Below, piece after piece: positions 10,647 to 21,652 of a DNA stretch of 64,000 nt (position 1 is the stretch's first letter; every line of letters starts with the position of its first letter). The position numbers and the translations under genes are program-made. The notes below the pieces were generated by a model. It made no database searches, was not told where the DNA came from, and saw nothing but the letters and a program-made list of their open reading frames with translations. Source of the DNA: Pyrenula massariospora (taxonomy: Eukaryota > Ascomycota > Eurotiomycetes > Pyrenulales > Pyrenulaceae); NCBI GenBank assembly GCA_021030905.1, contig JAGFMI010000010.1:1178001-1242000 (forward strand), read 5' to 3'.

Positions 10647-13600
10647 ATGACCGATCCATTCTCCGAAACTAGCGGCGCCCTTGGCGCTGCCGGCGTCATT
10701 GTTCAAACAGGTTCCAAACTTAAGAAGCTCTCTGACGCATACAAGGATGCCCCAGAAGACAACATTGAATTCACAGAAGAGTTGAAAAGATGGAGACTCG
10801 TCCTCTGTGAAGCGGCGAACGCCACAAAGCAGCCTTTCAACTCAGGCGCAACGTCAGTACCGGCTGCCAATATCAGCCAATATGTCGCTCGATTAGATAA
10901 ATCACTCGATCAATTGGTCTCAAAGCAGGCAAAAATACAAAAGCACATTAGCTGGACTCGTTTTTCTAGCGCTCTCGGTGCTGATGAGCTACGTAAGAAG
11001 ATTGAGGATATCGACCGACGTTGCAAACAGGTTCGCATCTCAGAGGATCAACGGGAATCTGCTGAAACCAATAACGCTGTTGGTCAGATTCAGACGTCGG
11101 TCAGCCAGATTATCACGACTACGTCGTCAGATTTACAAAATCAGGCGAAGATAGCAGAGAATTTGAAAGATGTAGAAAGCAAAATAGCCCGGTTGGACAA
11201 AATCCTGAGTTTGCTTCAAGAGTCTTCGCAAGAGACAAGCAAGACCATGGATGAAGTTCGGAGTGCTATGCAATCTTTTGATCAGAGCGTCAAAACGGTA
11301 TGCAACGAAGTCAAAAGAGACTTTAAAAAGCAAAATCGACCGAAAATTGTAGAATGGATTAGCGACGGCGCCCACGAGAAGACATACAACAAACTTTGGC
11401 AAGACTTTAAAGAAGGCACCTTGGAATGCTTTTTGAAGGCCGATACATTTCAAGATTGGATAAATGGCATTCGTGGTTCAACTGACAGAGAACCACCTCT
11501 TTTTCGGGTATACGGTCCGCCCGGTGTGGGAAAATCAACATTGGCATCTGCAATTGTTCACAATTTCAGCAACGACTCTTCCTGCTTCTCAGTCATCAAT
11601 GCTTATTGCTGCTATAATGAGCTTAGTGGGATGACAGAGACCCAAGCCAATGAGCATGTCATTGCAGGCTTGCTGAGAAGTGCATTAGGTCATTATGCTG
11701 ATATCCCTGACTATGTAGAAGAGCTTTGGGCTCAGCATGGGGCGGGCACCAAGACACTTCAGCTCACTGGGAGCATTCAACTATTGAAAGAGTTATTGCT
11801 CGGCCTTGGGCACTCTTTGATCGTGATTGATGCCTTGGATGAGATGATCAACGAATCACAGAAAAGACGCAGTGCTAGGAGTCTCGTAAGGAGCATTCTC
11901 GAAGTCACTGATTACATAAATGATGCAGCGAAAGATGGGCAACAAACGTCTTGTGGAATGTTTTTCACGTCTCGCGAGCCCTGTTACCCTCCCGAATTGA
12001 ATGTAGCTTATCGGGAGGTTGTGAATCATGAACTATTAGCTATGAATGATGACATCGAGCTTGTCATACAGGATGATGTGAGCAAGAAATTGTCGGATAT
12101 CTTGTCTGACAGTGCAGGCAGCGACGAAGGAGCTCAACTCAGCCAGAGAATTAAAGAGTCAATCCTGCAAAAGGCACAGGGCAACTTCCTTTTACCGACC
12201 TTGCATCTAGACTACTTGGCTGACAATCAAGACTCCAAGGAGGATTTTGACATTGCTCTTGCCAATTTACCCCAGACCCTCGAAGAAAGCCATGCTAAAT
12301 CCATTAAGCGCATACAAGAACAAAGTGAAACCCATCGCAAAAAGGGCATGCGTATTCTAGCCTGGGTATTCTATGCCGGGCCGAATTTGTCCTTTAAAGC
12401 TCTTCAACATGCGCTGGCGATTGAGTCAGCAGACCAGCATTTCAATTTGAGGCGAATCGACACCCATGAATGGAATTTCAGAAGATTTACCGCTGGATTG
12501 GTTAGTATTCGGGGCAACGGGATCAGCTTTGTGCACTATAGTGTCCGCGAATACCTGACGCAACTGACCCGTACCTTAGCAGACTGGGCTGACCTTGGCC
12601 ATACAGATGTTGCAGCACAATGTCTCCGATTCCTATCATTGAAGGATTTTGTCGACCCTCTGGGTGATTCGGAATATGAAGCTCGTAAAGAAACATTCCC
12701 ATTCTTGACCTATGCCGCTGAAAATCTGGGATTCCATGTGAGCCAGTGCCACGAGGCAAGAGACCCGGGGTCGGAGCTGTTTCGGCAGTGCAATGATTTA
12801 GTGACTCCAGGATGCATGCCTCGTGGAACTTTACAAGTCTTCGCCGCAAAGATGTGGTCACGAAGTCCTTCTCCCTCTCGAGTAAATCATCTAAAACTTC
12901 CGAAGGTTCATTTGGCAGTGCTTTGTAACTTGGTTAATATTGCCGATCATGAGATTGGTATAGACAATATTGGAAGTCAAGAAGAGGACAAAGATGAAAC
13001 AGTGCTACACTATGCCGCTCGTATTCAATCTATCCCTATGATGCAGATTCTGCTTTGCAAGAAGGCCGCAGATATCTCCGCTGTAAATCATAGTGGTAAA
13101 ACAGCATTGGATATCTTACTTGCGCAACCTTACCAGAAAGCTGTCGTAGGTTACACGGTCAAAAATATACGAATATTACAATCCGAGTCTGCTTTACCCT
13201 CAAGTAGTGCTCCGCCTGTTAATGAGTCTTCGGCCAACAAGAATGAGCAGAATCTCGATATTGAAGCTTCGTTTCTCGCTGAAACCGATGGTGTCCAAGG
13301 ACCAGCCGAGGATCTAATAAGAGAATGGGCTAATGAGACCCACGCACTAGAAATAGTTCTTCAACGCAGTGCTAAGATCGACATTACTGACGAGACTGAG
13401 GAGTTTGCCATTTATCTCATCAATGCTGGAATCGATCCCAGCTCTCATAAGGCAGGACGGCAGACTCCGCTGCAGTTTGCCGCTCTGTACGGACGTGCTC
13501 GATTGGTTAAGCTACTCCTCGAGAAGGGAGCAGATCCATCTTTGTGTCGATCATGGCAAATATATCCCCATGGTATTGCGCGCCAGCGTGGTGATATAGC

Positions 13601-14117
13601 TACCGCTGAAATCCTACAGACAAGATTTAATTTTCTAAAGGCTATTACGACAGGCGCAACCTTCTTTAATCCAAAAGCCTACGCTTCTCCAGTCCCGCAC
13701 AACTATGAGGCTGAAGGTGTAGGAGTAGGGGATAATTCGACCAGGAAGGTCGCCAATGGGGATTTTCTTGACGAAAGTCTCGTCCTTTCGACCTCAGCAC
13801 TTATTGAGAGGATAGACATGGTGCACCCGTCTATCGTCGGTAACATGAACAATGACTTGCATCATTGCAAAGAATCCCCACGATCCCTTCGTGCTGAGAC
13901 CTGGTCATTTATGATGAATCCCAGTCAATTGGACGTTGTTGAAAGTTCCAAAAGACAGAAGCAGGATAAAATGATATTACAGATACGAGATAAGTTAAAT
14001 AGAGGCTTCCAAACTTTTCGAAAAGCTCCCTTGGCAAAGAACACCAAGCTACAGTCAATGATTGGCACTACTATTCTCATAAGAACGCGCTTATTCCAAA
14101 CCAAACAAGCTTGCTAA
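10647..14117 (+). CDS. NLR-type NACHT-ankyrin protein (NLR 1)
   Basis: An intronless frame of 1156 aa. Residues 1-30 match the usual N-terminus of fungal STAND proteins (DPFSxTxGxLGxxGxxxQ), followed by a long helical, coiled-coil-like region to about residue 230. The NACHT-type NTPase follows: Walker A GPPGVGKS at 290-297, Walker B LIVIDALDEM at 391-400, then a sensor FTSREP. A winged-helix-like part leads to a poorly conserved ankyrin region: one repeat around residues 790-830 and a good one (TPLQFAALYGRARLVKLLLEKGADPSL) around 945-975. Such proteins are intracellular receptors that oligomerise on ligand binding and trigger incompatibility or cell death. Unlike NLR 2, its repeats are few and diverged, so recent repeat turnover is not indicated. 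The last 150 residues are not recognised. Confidence 0.88.
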   Translation: MTDPFSETSGALGAAGVIVQTGSKLKKLSDAYKDAPEDNIEFTEELKRWRLVLCEAANATKQPFNSGATSVPAANISQYVARLDKSLDQLVSKQAKIQKHISWTRFSSALGADELRKKIEDIDRRCKQVRISEDQRESAETNNAVGQIQTSVSQIITTTSSDLQNQAKIAENLKDVESKIARLDKILSLLQESSQETSKTMDEVRSAMQSFDQSVKTVCNEVKRDFKKQNRPKIVEWISDGAHEKTYNKLWQDFKEGTLECFLKADTFQDWINGIRGSTDREPPLFRVYGPPGVGKSTLASAIVHNFSNDSSCFSVINAYCCYNELSGMTETQANEHVIAGLLRSALGHYADIPDYVEELWAQHGAGTKTLQLTGSIQLLKELLLGLGHSLIVIDALDEMINESQKRRSARSLVRSILEVTDYINDAAKDGQQTSCGMFFTSREPCYPPELNVAYREVVNHELLAMNDDIELVIQDDVSKKLSDILSDSAGSDEGAQLSQRIKESILQKAQGNFLLPTLHLDYLADNQDSKEDFDIALANLPQTLEESHAKSIKRIQEQSETHRKKGMRILAWVFYAGPNLSFKALQHALAIESADQHFNLRRIDTHEWNFRRFTAGLVSIRGNGISFVHYSVREYLTQLTRTLADWADLGHTDVAAQCLRFLSLKDFVDPLGDSEYEARKETFPFLTYAAENLGFHVSQCHEARDPGSELFRQCNDLVTPGCMPRGTLQVFAAKMWSRSPSPSRVNHLKLPKVHLAVLCNLVNIADHEIGIDNIGSQEEDKDETVLHYAARIQSIPMMQILLCKKAADISAVNHSGKTALDILLAQPYQKAVVGYTVKNIRILQSESALPSSSAPPVNESSANKNEQNLDIEASFLAETDGVQGPAEDLIREWANETHALEIVLQRSAKIDITDETEEFAIYLINAGIDPSSHKAGRQTPLQFAALYGRARLVKLLLEKGADPSLCRSWQIYPHGIARQRGDIATAEILQTRFNFLKAITTGATFFNPKAYASPVPHNYEAEGVGVGDNSTRKVANGDFLDESLVLSTSALIERIDMVHPSIVGNMNNDLHHCKESPRSLRAETWSFMMNPSQLDVVESSKRQKQDKMILQIRDKLNRGFQTFRKAPLAKNTKLQSMIGTTILIRTRLFQTKQAC

Positions 14118-15871
14118 TGCTCGAGAGAGAAAACCTACGTGACAGATGTGACATGTTATCAGTGCATCTAAGCACAGCCAGCCCGGCTCATTCAAAGTCC
14201 AAGGTTGTTTAACATTCAAGACAGTCATTGAGCGCGGCTGGAACTACTCAGCGCTCAAGATACCCAACCGCGCTAGGCCAGGAGACTTAGACATGCAATT
14301 CAACTACGTAATTAGCAGGAGCTCATCCTTCTCCTGCTAAATGAATCGGTGCAAGAGCATCTCCCACCCAGCTGGCCGCGACACTTTCAACGACTATACG
14401 CACAGTGATGAATCATGACCTAGTAATATGGACATTTGGAAAGTTGGGCGGATTGAAGGTTTCATACAGTAGCTATTTATGATGAGTTAATTGAAGGCAT
14501 GATTATGTATTCCTGGTTGTTGGAAAGACTCTCAGTCTGAGATGGTAGTCCATGTGAAATGAATGAAATTGAAATTGACCCTAGATCTGGGCAAATTTCT
14601 AGCGAGTATCGAAATAGCGTCTTAACGTGAAAGGCTCAGAATGCATTCGCTCGTGACTCTAAAATGGGGTGTAGCGCGGCAGATTTTTATCGCCCAAATA
14701 AGTTCGGAGACTCTCTAGCTAGGCTTCTCGGTATGCATATCCAGCCGCCGACCAGCGATGGGTCGGCAAATATGAGATACAGCCACTCCATCGTCGCATA
14801 CAAAAGATTTTGTTCTCCTTAGAGAGCTCTCTACGACTATAACCGGTCCTATCACAAGGACTTCTTCTGTAGATTCGCGTATCACAAGCTGAGTATAAAC
14901 GTCCAAGGAGCCAGAAAGAAGTTCTCTTTGAGCTGAAATTGGTAAAATTCGCAGTTTTGTATCGAAGTTGATGGAAGGCTTGTTGCTGGTCAATGGGCCG
15001 GAATCATACCGCACCTCCTGCGTCAAAAAGGATCATTTGTCGGACTTTCGGTGTAGGGAAACCGTAAGCGATATCCGACCCCTTTGAGAGATAGCTATCT
15101 TGGGACATGAACCTGGAGATAAAAAGTGTGAGACAAATAGCGAGGATAATGAAAGATCATGAGGTACTTTTAGTCTTCTGGAGCCTAACTCATAATACTT
15201 AACAGCGTATATTCTGCCCGATAGAGTTATTCAGCTCTTCCCTAACATTTCTCTCTTTAAAATATAATGCTGACCCATCAAGTTACAATTTACTTAAAAT
15301 TATTTTAGAGATCAGCCGCTATTTACAACCTATAATTATTAAAACTGTTCTGTTTGCAAGTTTATATTTTCTTAAAATAGTATATATAGTCTAGAGCCGA
15401 CTATTTAGCTTTATTCAAAATATCGCTTCTCGCTTCTCAGATACCTGAGCACCATGCGATCGCCCCACTAAAATTACTCCTGATAGACATCGCCAGTCCA
15501 CCGCAAAAGACCCTCACTTACAGCCCTCGGCCCGAGCTGGAGTACGAAGCCGCGGTCACGGAGTACCGCGAGGACGCCGTAAAATATGATGCTGGTGGGG
15601 TTCCGGATGGAGTCTTGGAGGGGTAGCTCAAGGACAGCGGTCCAGTATGTAGCGGGGTGGGGTGGCGCCATCGCCCATTGCCCCTGAGGCGTTGATTGAT
15701 CACGTACTGTATTGGACACGCAAATTGTTAGTAATTTACAGTAAATACAATGAGAGAAGGAGGAGAAGGATAGAACAGCGGCGAAGTGTTTTTTCCCTCG
15801 GGAAAAGTGGAAGGTGCTAAGGGGGTACTAACATCTCCAGGGGTGTATTTTCATAAACTTTTTGATTGAAG
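14118..15871. other. Intergenic, no confident gene
   Basis: The interval contains a strongly AT-rich island (listed separately). A short minus-strand frame at 15719-15474 includes TYWTAVLELPLQDSIRNPTS but shows no recognised domain and no linked exons. Confidence 0.45.
15190..15430. repeat. AT-rich island, possible RIP-altered repeat relic
   Basis: About 240 bp dominated by TTTAAAAT, TTATTTTAG and TATATATAG words in a flank of near-balanced composition. Short AT-rich islands of this kind in ascomycetes are often RIP-mutated repeats. No inverted or direct terminal repeats could be defined, so the identity is open. Confidence 0.3.
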
Positions 15872-16902
15872 TTAGTCGTAGTTTACATTGTGCAGCGTCA
15901 AAGACGGAGGGTGGCCAACCTCGTAGAGTATGCAAAATGCGGTCATGGACTGTATTGGTCTCATTCTATCATTTTCGTCTATTGGAGGGACAGGTAGCTG
16001 AACAGCCGCAAGATTATTCGTTCTTGGAATATCGTCAAACGAATGGAATTGGGACTGCAGCTCTCTGTCACAAATCTGCATGACGGCACATCATTTCAGC
16101 ATTACTCTAGGATGATAAAAATAGAACATAGATAAGAGTTGGAGTGCGTAAGGGAGCTTATGAATCTGAAATACCGTCGTTGTAGCCCTATTTGGCTTCA
16201 TCCAGTAGTATTGAAATGTGTGTACGAGTTCGGACCACGTCTGCGCTTGTACGTCATCTTTTTGACAGCCTATGGTTTTACCCATGAAGACTCCATTGCT
16301 GAGATCCTCCCATTCCGGGTATTCTCTGAAGGGAAAAAGTTGCGATTGCGTCCTCAAGGCTTCATCTCGTGCCCCTTGTCGCGTGTAAGGTATCGGACGC
16401 TCCCTCCGAGGCGGGTCCCGACGTCTCGTCCACCGCGAAGGAGGGCCGGCTAGTCTCTGTGCATCATTATCACAGTAGTATCGAGTATCTGCAGAGTCTC
16501 GGTCGCTAGTAAATGTCATTTGTGCGAACGTCTGAAAAATTTCTGCTTTTGATTAACGGAAGAAGCTGGGCAGGAGTGATGCCAAGGCATAAATGTCTCA
16601 CCTGTTACTCTGCCAACGGCGTCAAGAGTGTTCAATTGCCTTGTTGTCTTGAAGATCCTGGTAAAAAGATCGTCTTGGTATGGATCGTTGTCTTGCACCC
16701 TCCTCAACGTGCTCCTCGCTATGTCCCTGGCACCTTCCATACCTCTGAAAAACTCCATACCCTGAGTTCTGCATGAGTCGTCGACGAAATAAATAAGAGT
16801 TCGGGAGAGTGGGACTATGGAGAATAGTATGAAGGTGTCGAATATTTTTTGCATTTCTATTTGGGTGGCGAGGTGGATACGAGGGGAAAGAGCGGAAGAC
16901 AA
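15872..16902 (-). CDS. Zincin-like putative secreted protein, active site not intact
   Basis: Three exons are inferred: 16902-16609, 16531-16175 and 16075-15872 (284 aa), all in frame. Near the N-terminus a hydrophobic stretch (FDTFILFSIVPLSRTLIYF) precedes VDDSC, a helical block (RGMEGARDIARSTLRRVQ) and then RYYCDND. The same order (hydrophobic leader, DDSC, helical block, FFCSE) occurs in the intact zincin gene at 44209, so the two are probably distant paralogues of the fungal M35-like/lysine-specific metallo-endopeptidase group. No HExxH is present; SELVH in exon 2 may or may not be its remnant. Either a non-catalytic relative or a decaying gene. The exon-3 assignment is the weakest part. 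Confidence 0.4.
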
Positions 16903-18222
16903 TGGAAAGATAATTCCTTCGGATCACCGTTCAAGACAGGCTTTAGAGCATATCCAGTCAGCAGAACCAGACCACCACGAATTAAGGAATTCCATTGTAG
17001 CACAGAGCGCTCTCAAAGCCTCGCCGCCGCGATTGGCAAGCGGAGGAGTCATCTCGGCGATTGGGTCGATCGATGCTTTAGAATTGCTCAATTTATGTGG
17101 AATCAAGGCAAAGCGGGTGGATTTACTAATTCAGAGCCTATGCTTTGAAATCTAACATCTAATTGGCCCTCAGGCATCGAATAGACTATGGCTGGGTGCG
17201 AAGGTTTCAACGTATGCAAAACTAGTCAGGAAAAGCCGAAGGACTGCCTCATCGAAACCTGGAAGTATGCTGAGCTTTATCGGGCGAATGCTAAGCCGAG
17301 CTAGTGCGTCTGTCTTTCGGAAATTTTCGGAATCATTGGCGGCGACAACTTGTTGGTCATTCGCATCAGAGGCATCAAAAATTTTGCGTGGAGAAGGGTC
17401 ATACCGACTTTTAAAACATCTTTATCTTGTAATAGCCAGATATGGTACCTGATTGTCAGAGATTTCTCCACGCAATATATCGTTGACTTTAAGAGGGCTA
17501 TGGCGAACTCTGAGGATGTCATCACGTCAGAAGATTGTTGACCACACCATGATCCTTTTCTTAGACCTATCATCTTCTTCTTACAAGGTCAAGTTAACTA
17601 AAGTGGAGAGCTAATTTTCTGCCAAAGTGGGGACAATCCATCGCTTGCAACTTGTAGCGTTTTATGGGCGGTAACCAAAAATTGTCTTCTCCAGTATTAA
17701 TATCGACCTCCCCACTCTGAAATGTACCAGCCATACAGGGACTCTAGCAGTAAGTACACGAATAAGTATTCAATCAAGGAAGAGGTCTTCTAGATATGTT
17801 CAGAAGAGGATCTATTCTACGAATGATTAAGAAGGAAAACGAGCATGTTTGCTAATGATGTTTATCTATGTTGACGCAACAATCATTCATAAGACCAGAT
17901 TTAGTCGTGGATGCTACATAGTGAGGATTCAAGGACTGTTGAATTTCAATTGTAGCCGAGATGGTAGCCAACATAGTGTTGATTACATTGTCATGTACAA
18001 CAAAGTCATGGCGGCTGGTCTTAGCGTTGGGATTACGCATACAGCGACTTTATACACCTGATTAATATAAATTTCAGTTTGACTTCGACTATTATGAAGA
18101 CATTTTTACACAATCTATAGTTGAATTGATTTTTTATAATTTTCCAAGTTGTTTTAGATGTGAAAATTGCGAGAGTTGAGTGGCGCACAGACTATTCCGA
18201 TGCCAAGAAGAGGTACCCATCA
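16903..18222. other. Intergenic, no gene recognised
   Basis: Moderately AT-rich 1.3 kb. Open frames on both strands (for example 17267-17573 and 17849-18061) overlap one another and have no recognisable motif. No repeat structure identified. Confidence 0.45.
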
Positions 18223-18316
18223 AGGCTAGGTGTCAGAAATCATGGCCCCATCCGATGAATGCCGGACGGGCGGCAACGCTAGCAATCAGATGCGCCACGA
18301 CTTCTGATACCCGGCT
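18223..18316. mobile_element. MITE family 1, copy B
   Basis: About 94 bp: left end AGGCTAGGTGTCAGAAATCA, right end in reverse complement AGCCGGGTATCAGAAGTCGT, with the match extending through ...GGCGCATC on both sides (about 28 bp of imperfect inverted repeat). It ends 111 bp upstream of the hydrolase start codon and so probably lies in that gene's promoter or 5' leader. Confidence 0.8.
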
Positions 18317-18427
18317 TTGTATTTTACCCCCAGAGCTCGCTCCATCGTTGTTCGCCTTCCTGTCTGTGCGGAAGTACTTTCCCTATCCTTCTTTTCAATT
18401 AATGATTATAAGCCCGTTGTCATCAAT

Positions 18428-19657
18428 ATGGCCGAAGACATCGAGACTAGCTTCCAGGCGGCAATTGACGCTGGCAAAATCAATGGCGCTGTCATTTGTG
18501 CTACCGACGCGGAAGGTCGCTTTGTCTACAACAAAGCGCTCGGAGAGCGTACCCTGCTGTCGGGCGAGAAGCGGCCGCAACAGCTCAACGACGTGCTGTA
18601 CCTAGCCTCCGCCACCAAACTGATTGCCACTATAGCCGCCCTGCAGTGCGTCGAGGATGGTGTACTGACCTTGACTGACGACTTGTCTTCCGTCGTGCCC
18701 GAGATCGCCGCCAAGCATGTCCTCACTGGTTTTTCCGATGATAGCGAAGCTCCCCTGCTTGAGCCGCCGGCCCGCCCCATCACGCTCGAGATGCTGCTCA
18801 CGCACAGTTCGGGCATTAGTTATGACTTCCTCAACCCTAACGTTGCCCGGTGGAGTCAGAAGTTTGACTCCCCGCAAGAAGACAAGCGCCGGTCGGTGGA
18901 GGAGGCGTTCAGCTACCCACTCGGCTTCCAGCCTGGTACGGGGTGGATGTACGGCCCCGGCCTCGACTGGGCCGGCCGCATTGTGGAGCGAGTGACGGGT
19001 CTCACGCTGGGTGACCACATGCAGCAGCGGATTTGTGACCCGCTTGGCATCACTGATGCCCAGTTCAACCCTGTCACGCGCGAGGACTTGCGTGCCCGCC
19101 TTGTCGACCTCAACCCGCATGACCCTGACGGCCTCGGCCGTGCCGTGACCGGCGGTGGTGCTGACATGAACAAACGCAGCCGTGGAGACTTTGGGGGTCA
19201 CGGCCTGTTCATGCCCGGTAACGACTACGTCAAGGTGCTTCGCTCGCTACTAGCCAATGATGGCAAGCTGCTCAAGCCCACCACCGTCGACGATATGTTC
19301 CGGAATCACCTCAGTCCTGAAGCGATCGTAGGGCATCAGGCTGCGTTAGCCAGCCCGACGGGCGTCTTCTTCCGCGTGGGCACCGAACCCGGGATGAAAG
19401 TGGGCCATGGCCTAGGTGGCCTGCTGGTGCTTGAGGACGTCGACGGCTGGTACGGCGAGCAAACACTTACTTGGGGCGGTGGCTTGACCCTGACATGGTT
19501 CATCGATCGCAAGAACAGCCTGTGTGGCGTCGGCGCCATCCAGGCCGCGCTCCCGGTCGACGGTGACTTGGTGGCCGCATTGAAGCAGACCTTCCGTCGC
19601 GACATCTATCGCAAGCACGCTGCGTGGAAGAAGCAGCAGCAGCAACAGAATTTATGA
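18428..19657 (+). CDS. Serine hydrolase/acyltransferase of the beta-lactamase (LovD/EstB) family
   Basis: Single exon, 409 aa, with class C beta-lactamase-fold motifs: the nucleophile motif SATK at residues 61-64, the catalytic tyrosine motif YGPGLDW at 175-181, and WGGGLTLTWFIDR near the C-terminus in place of the KTG box. In LovD, MlcH and the bacterial esterase EstB this set supports ester hydrolysis or acyl transfer in the cytosol rather than antibiotic cleavage. The start at MAEDIE was chosen because the family begins close to it; the frame is open for about 110 nt further upstream, up to the MITE, but that part encodes nothing family-like. The coding sequence is distinctly GC-rich with frequent C/G-ending codons compared with neighbouring genes. 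No polyketide synthase is present nearby, so any secondary-metabolite role is speculative. Confidence 0.88.
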   Translation: MAEDIETSFQAAIDAGKINGAVICATDAEGRFVYNKALGERTLLSGEKRPQQLNDVLYLASATKLIATIAALQCVEDGVLTLTDDLSSVVPEIAAKHVLTGFSDDSEAPLLEPPARPITLEMLLTHSSGISYDFLNPNVARWSQKFDSPQEDKRRSVEEAFSYPLGFQPGTGWMYGPGLDWAGRIVERVTGLTLGDHMQQRICDPLGITDAQFNPVTREDLRARLVDLNPHDPDGLGRAVTGGGADMNKRSRGDFGGHGLFMPGNDYVKVLRSLLANDGKLLKPTTVDDMFRNHLSPEAIVGHQAALASPTGVFFRVGTEPGMKVGHGLGGLLVLEDVDGWYGEQTLTWGGGLTLTWFIDRKNSLCGVGAIQAALPVDGDLVAALKQTFRRDIYRKHAAWKKQQQQQNL

Positions 19658-20386
19658 CGACAATCGTGAAAATGTACAATAGAATATTCTTCAATTTACT
19701 CATTCGGGATCTAGGTTGAATGTGTGCTTCTCGGCTCTATAAATAAATTCAATGATCTATCTAGACCCTTATGATGATGATGCCACGTGTGGTTTACCCC
19801 TTAAACCACCTTCTCATCCTCACCGGTGCATCCTTCTAAATATGGCTGTGAAGACATATTGACCCACGACGACCGAGATATGCTAATCCGGTTTGCGCCA
19901 GAAAGTACACATGGATAGATGGACTAGCATGACCGCCCAGTCCACTCAAACTTAATCACTGTCAGCGGAATTTCTTGATCTGGTCTGACTGATCGTAGAT
20001 TTGCATTGTGAAGCTCTAGCAGCTGCCAAATCCCTTTCTACCTATTTTTCGTCATGATCAGAAGCTATATTGCGCACCTTGCGACAGCTATCCAAAACCA
20101 ATGAACCTTCAGAAGTGCTCGGTTTACAAAACCTTCAGACGTTGATCGAACCAAAGTCCCTTCTTAGTACAGCCTTAGGGGAGCTGTATACCACTAGGCA
20201 CCTCCTTATATACATTAGTATAGAGAGGTTCACGCAACCGACCGCTTCGGCAAGCGCATCCTAGGGGCAGATAGATTCAACCCCAGAAATAGTCAGAAGT
20301 GGCTTCAGCTCCGATCACTAGCCTTGACATGCTCGAAGAATGCCTATGAAAAGTACTCTGTAGAAGTATTCCAACCGTTCACACTC
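19658..20386. other. Intergenic between hydrolase and SET gene
   Basis: Holds the 3' ends of two convergent genes. No further gene, repeat or structured element recognised. Confidence 0.5.
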
Positions 20387-21652
20387 TCACGCCTCTAGTT
20401 TTTCGCGACTCGTCCGTTCCAGAAACTCCCCCAGCCTAGCCGCAATCCCACTGCCACTGCCTAACATCCACCCCGCCATATCAGCGCCTCTCTTTGCATA
20501 CCACCTCGCCCTCTTCCAACCCTCCTCCGTACCCAGCTCCATCCACGTATACGCCCCCACCTCCCACAACCCCAGTGTCGGCACAACCAACCCCTCCTCC
20601 TCATACAGCCCCAACAACTCATCCGCAACGCGATGCCTCTCCGCCGAACCCACAAGCCTCCCTTTAACCTCCTCAATCCTCGCAACCCTCCCATCACTCT
20701 CCCTCCTAACCTCCTCCCCAGCCCCACACAGCCCGCACCGACACTCAAACCCCCACGTCCTCTTCAGAACGCCCTGCCGCTCCGCAAAGCCCAAGCCCGC
20801 ATCATCCAGATAGCTGTCCAAAATCTCCTCCCCAGCCTCAATATCCCGCAGTGCATACGCATAGTGCGTCAGCCTCTCCGCACTAAACGAATAGTGCGCG
20901 TTCGGCCTGCACGCATGGTTAATCCGCGCCGCGAGCGGGACAAGCGCATTATGCGGCACCGTCTCCTCCCCTCCGTCCCCGTCCGGATAAAACTGCCCGA
21001 ACGCGTTCGTCTCCATGATGTCGTCGAGCGGGTCGTGGGCGGCGCCGAGGTGGCGCGCCATGGCGAGGATGCGGTGGCGGGTCGGGGCGGGGAGCTGGAG
21101 GAGGGCGCGCCATTGGATCTCTTGGAGAGTGTGTGGGGGGAAGAGCTTGAAGGCGGATTTGTGGATGATGAGGGTGGGGGTGTCTTGGAAGAGGGGGGTG
21201 CCGCGGGGGATGGTGCGGTTCGCGAAGAGGCCGAGGCCGCGGGTGGGGGTTTTGTGCTCGAAGAAGGGGGGTGGGGAGGAGGGGTCGCGGGGGCGGAATT
21301 CGGGGAGGGAGTCTGGATTGAGGAAGGCGGGGGAATGCGCGATGCCGTCGGCGATTGCGGGGGTGGTGAATATACTTAGGCCGCGGTGGGAGTGGAAATT
21401 AGCGTTTGTGTAAAGGCAGTATGTTTGCTCAGGGGATTCTGGGATTGAAGAGCGGACACAGAAGGGAGAGTGGGTCCAGGGAGCGTGTCCGGGGGTGGGA
21501 TGAAGATCACGCCAGGGAGTGCAGATGTCGAAGTGAGTAAGGAACAGCCTGCGCTGAGATGGAGCACACGAAGGGAGACTAGTGCGGGGCGGAGGTGGTC
21601 GAGTGTCGTAGGCAAGAATGAGTGGAAAGAACAAGTTGAGAAGCAGCCACAT
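20387..21652 (-). CDS. SET-domain protein with N-terminal secretion leader
   Basis: Single exon, 421 aa from the ATG that opens a hydrophobic leader (MWLLLNLFFPLILAYDT); the frame is open a further 26 codons upstream. The SET domain starts at RGLGLFANRTIPRGTPLF. It contains the signature RINHACRPNAHYSF (NHxCxPN) and the GEEILDSYLD block, and ends in a post-SET-like cysteine cluster (FECRCGLC). A C-terminal helical tail follows. SET domains methylate lysines of histones or other proteins. This subgroup (often annotated SET domain-containing protein 5-like) frequently has a signal peptide in fungi, which argues against a nuclear histone role; the substrate is unknown. The coding strand is GC-rich and purine-poor in its 5' half. 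Confidence 0.85.
   Translation of the reverse strand: MWLLLNLFFPLILAYDTRPPPPRTSLPSCAPSQRRLFLTHFDICTPWRDLHPTPGHAPWTHSPFCVRSSIPESPEQTYCLYTNANFHSHRGLSIFTTPAIADGIAHSPAFLNPDSLPEFRPRDPSSPPPFFEHKTPTRGLGLFANRTIPRGTPLFQDTPTLIIHKSAFKLFPPHTLQEIQWRALLQLPAPTRHRILAMARHLGAAHDPLDDIMETNAFGQFYPDGDGGEETVPHNALVPLAARINHACRPNAHYSFSAERLTHYAYALRDIEAGEEILDSYLDDAGLGFAERQGVLKRTWGFECRCGLCGAGEEVRRESDGRVARIEEVKGRLVGSAERHRVADELLGLYEEEGLVVPTLGLWEVGAYTWMELGTEEGWKRARWYAKRGADMAGWMLGSGSGIAARLGEFLERTSREKLEA

Noticed and set aside
16139-16453. Plus-strand frame opposite the zincin-like gene
   Set aside because: Arg/Pro-rich shadow with no motif; the minus strand has splice-consistent exons.
18317-18427. Upstream extension of the hydrolase frame as extra N-terminus
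   Set aside because: It begins exactly at the MITE boundary, encodes nothing family-like, and the family starts near MAEDIE.
20633-21413. Long open frames on the plus strand across the SET gene
   Set aside because: They are shadows of the GC-rich SET coding strand: low-complexity Gly/Glu/Arg content and no motif.
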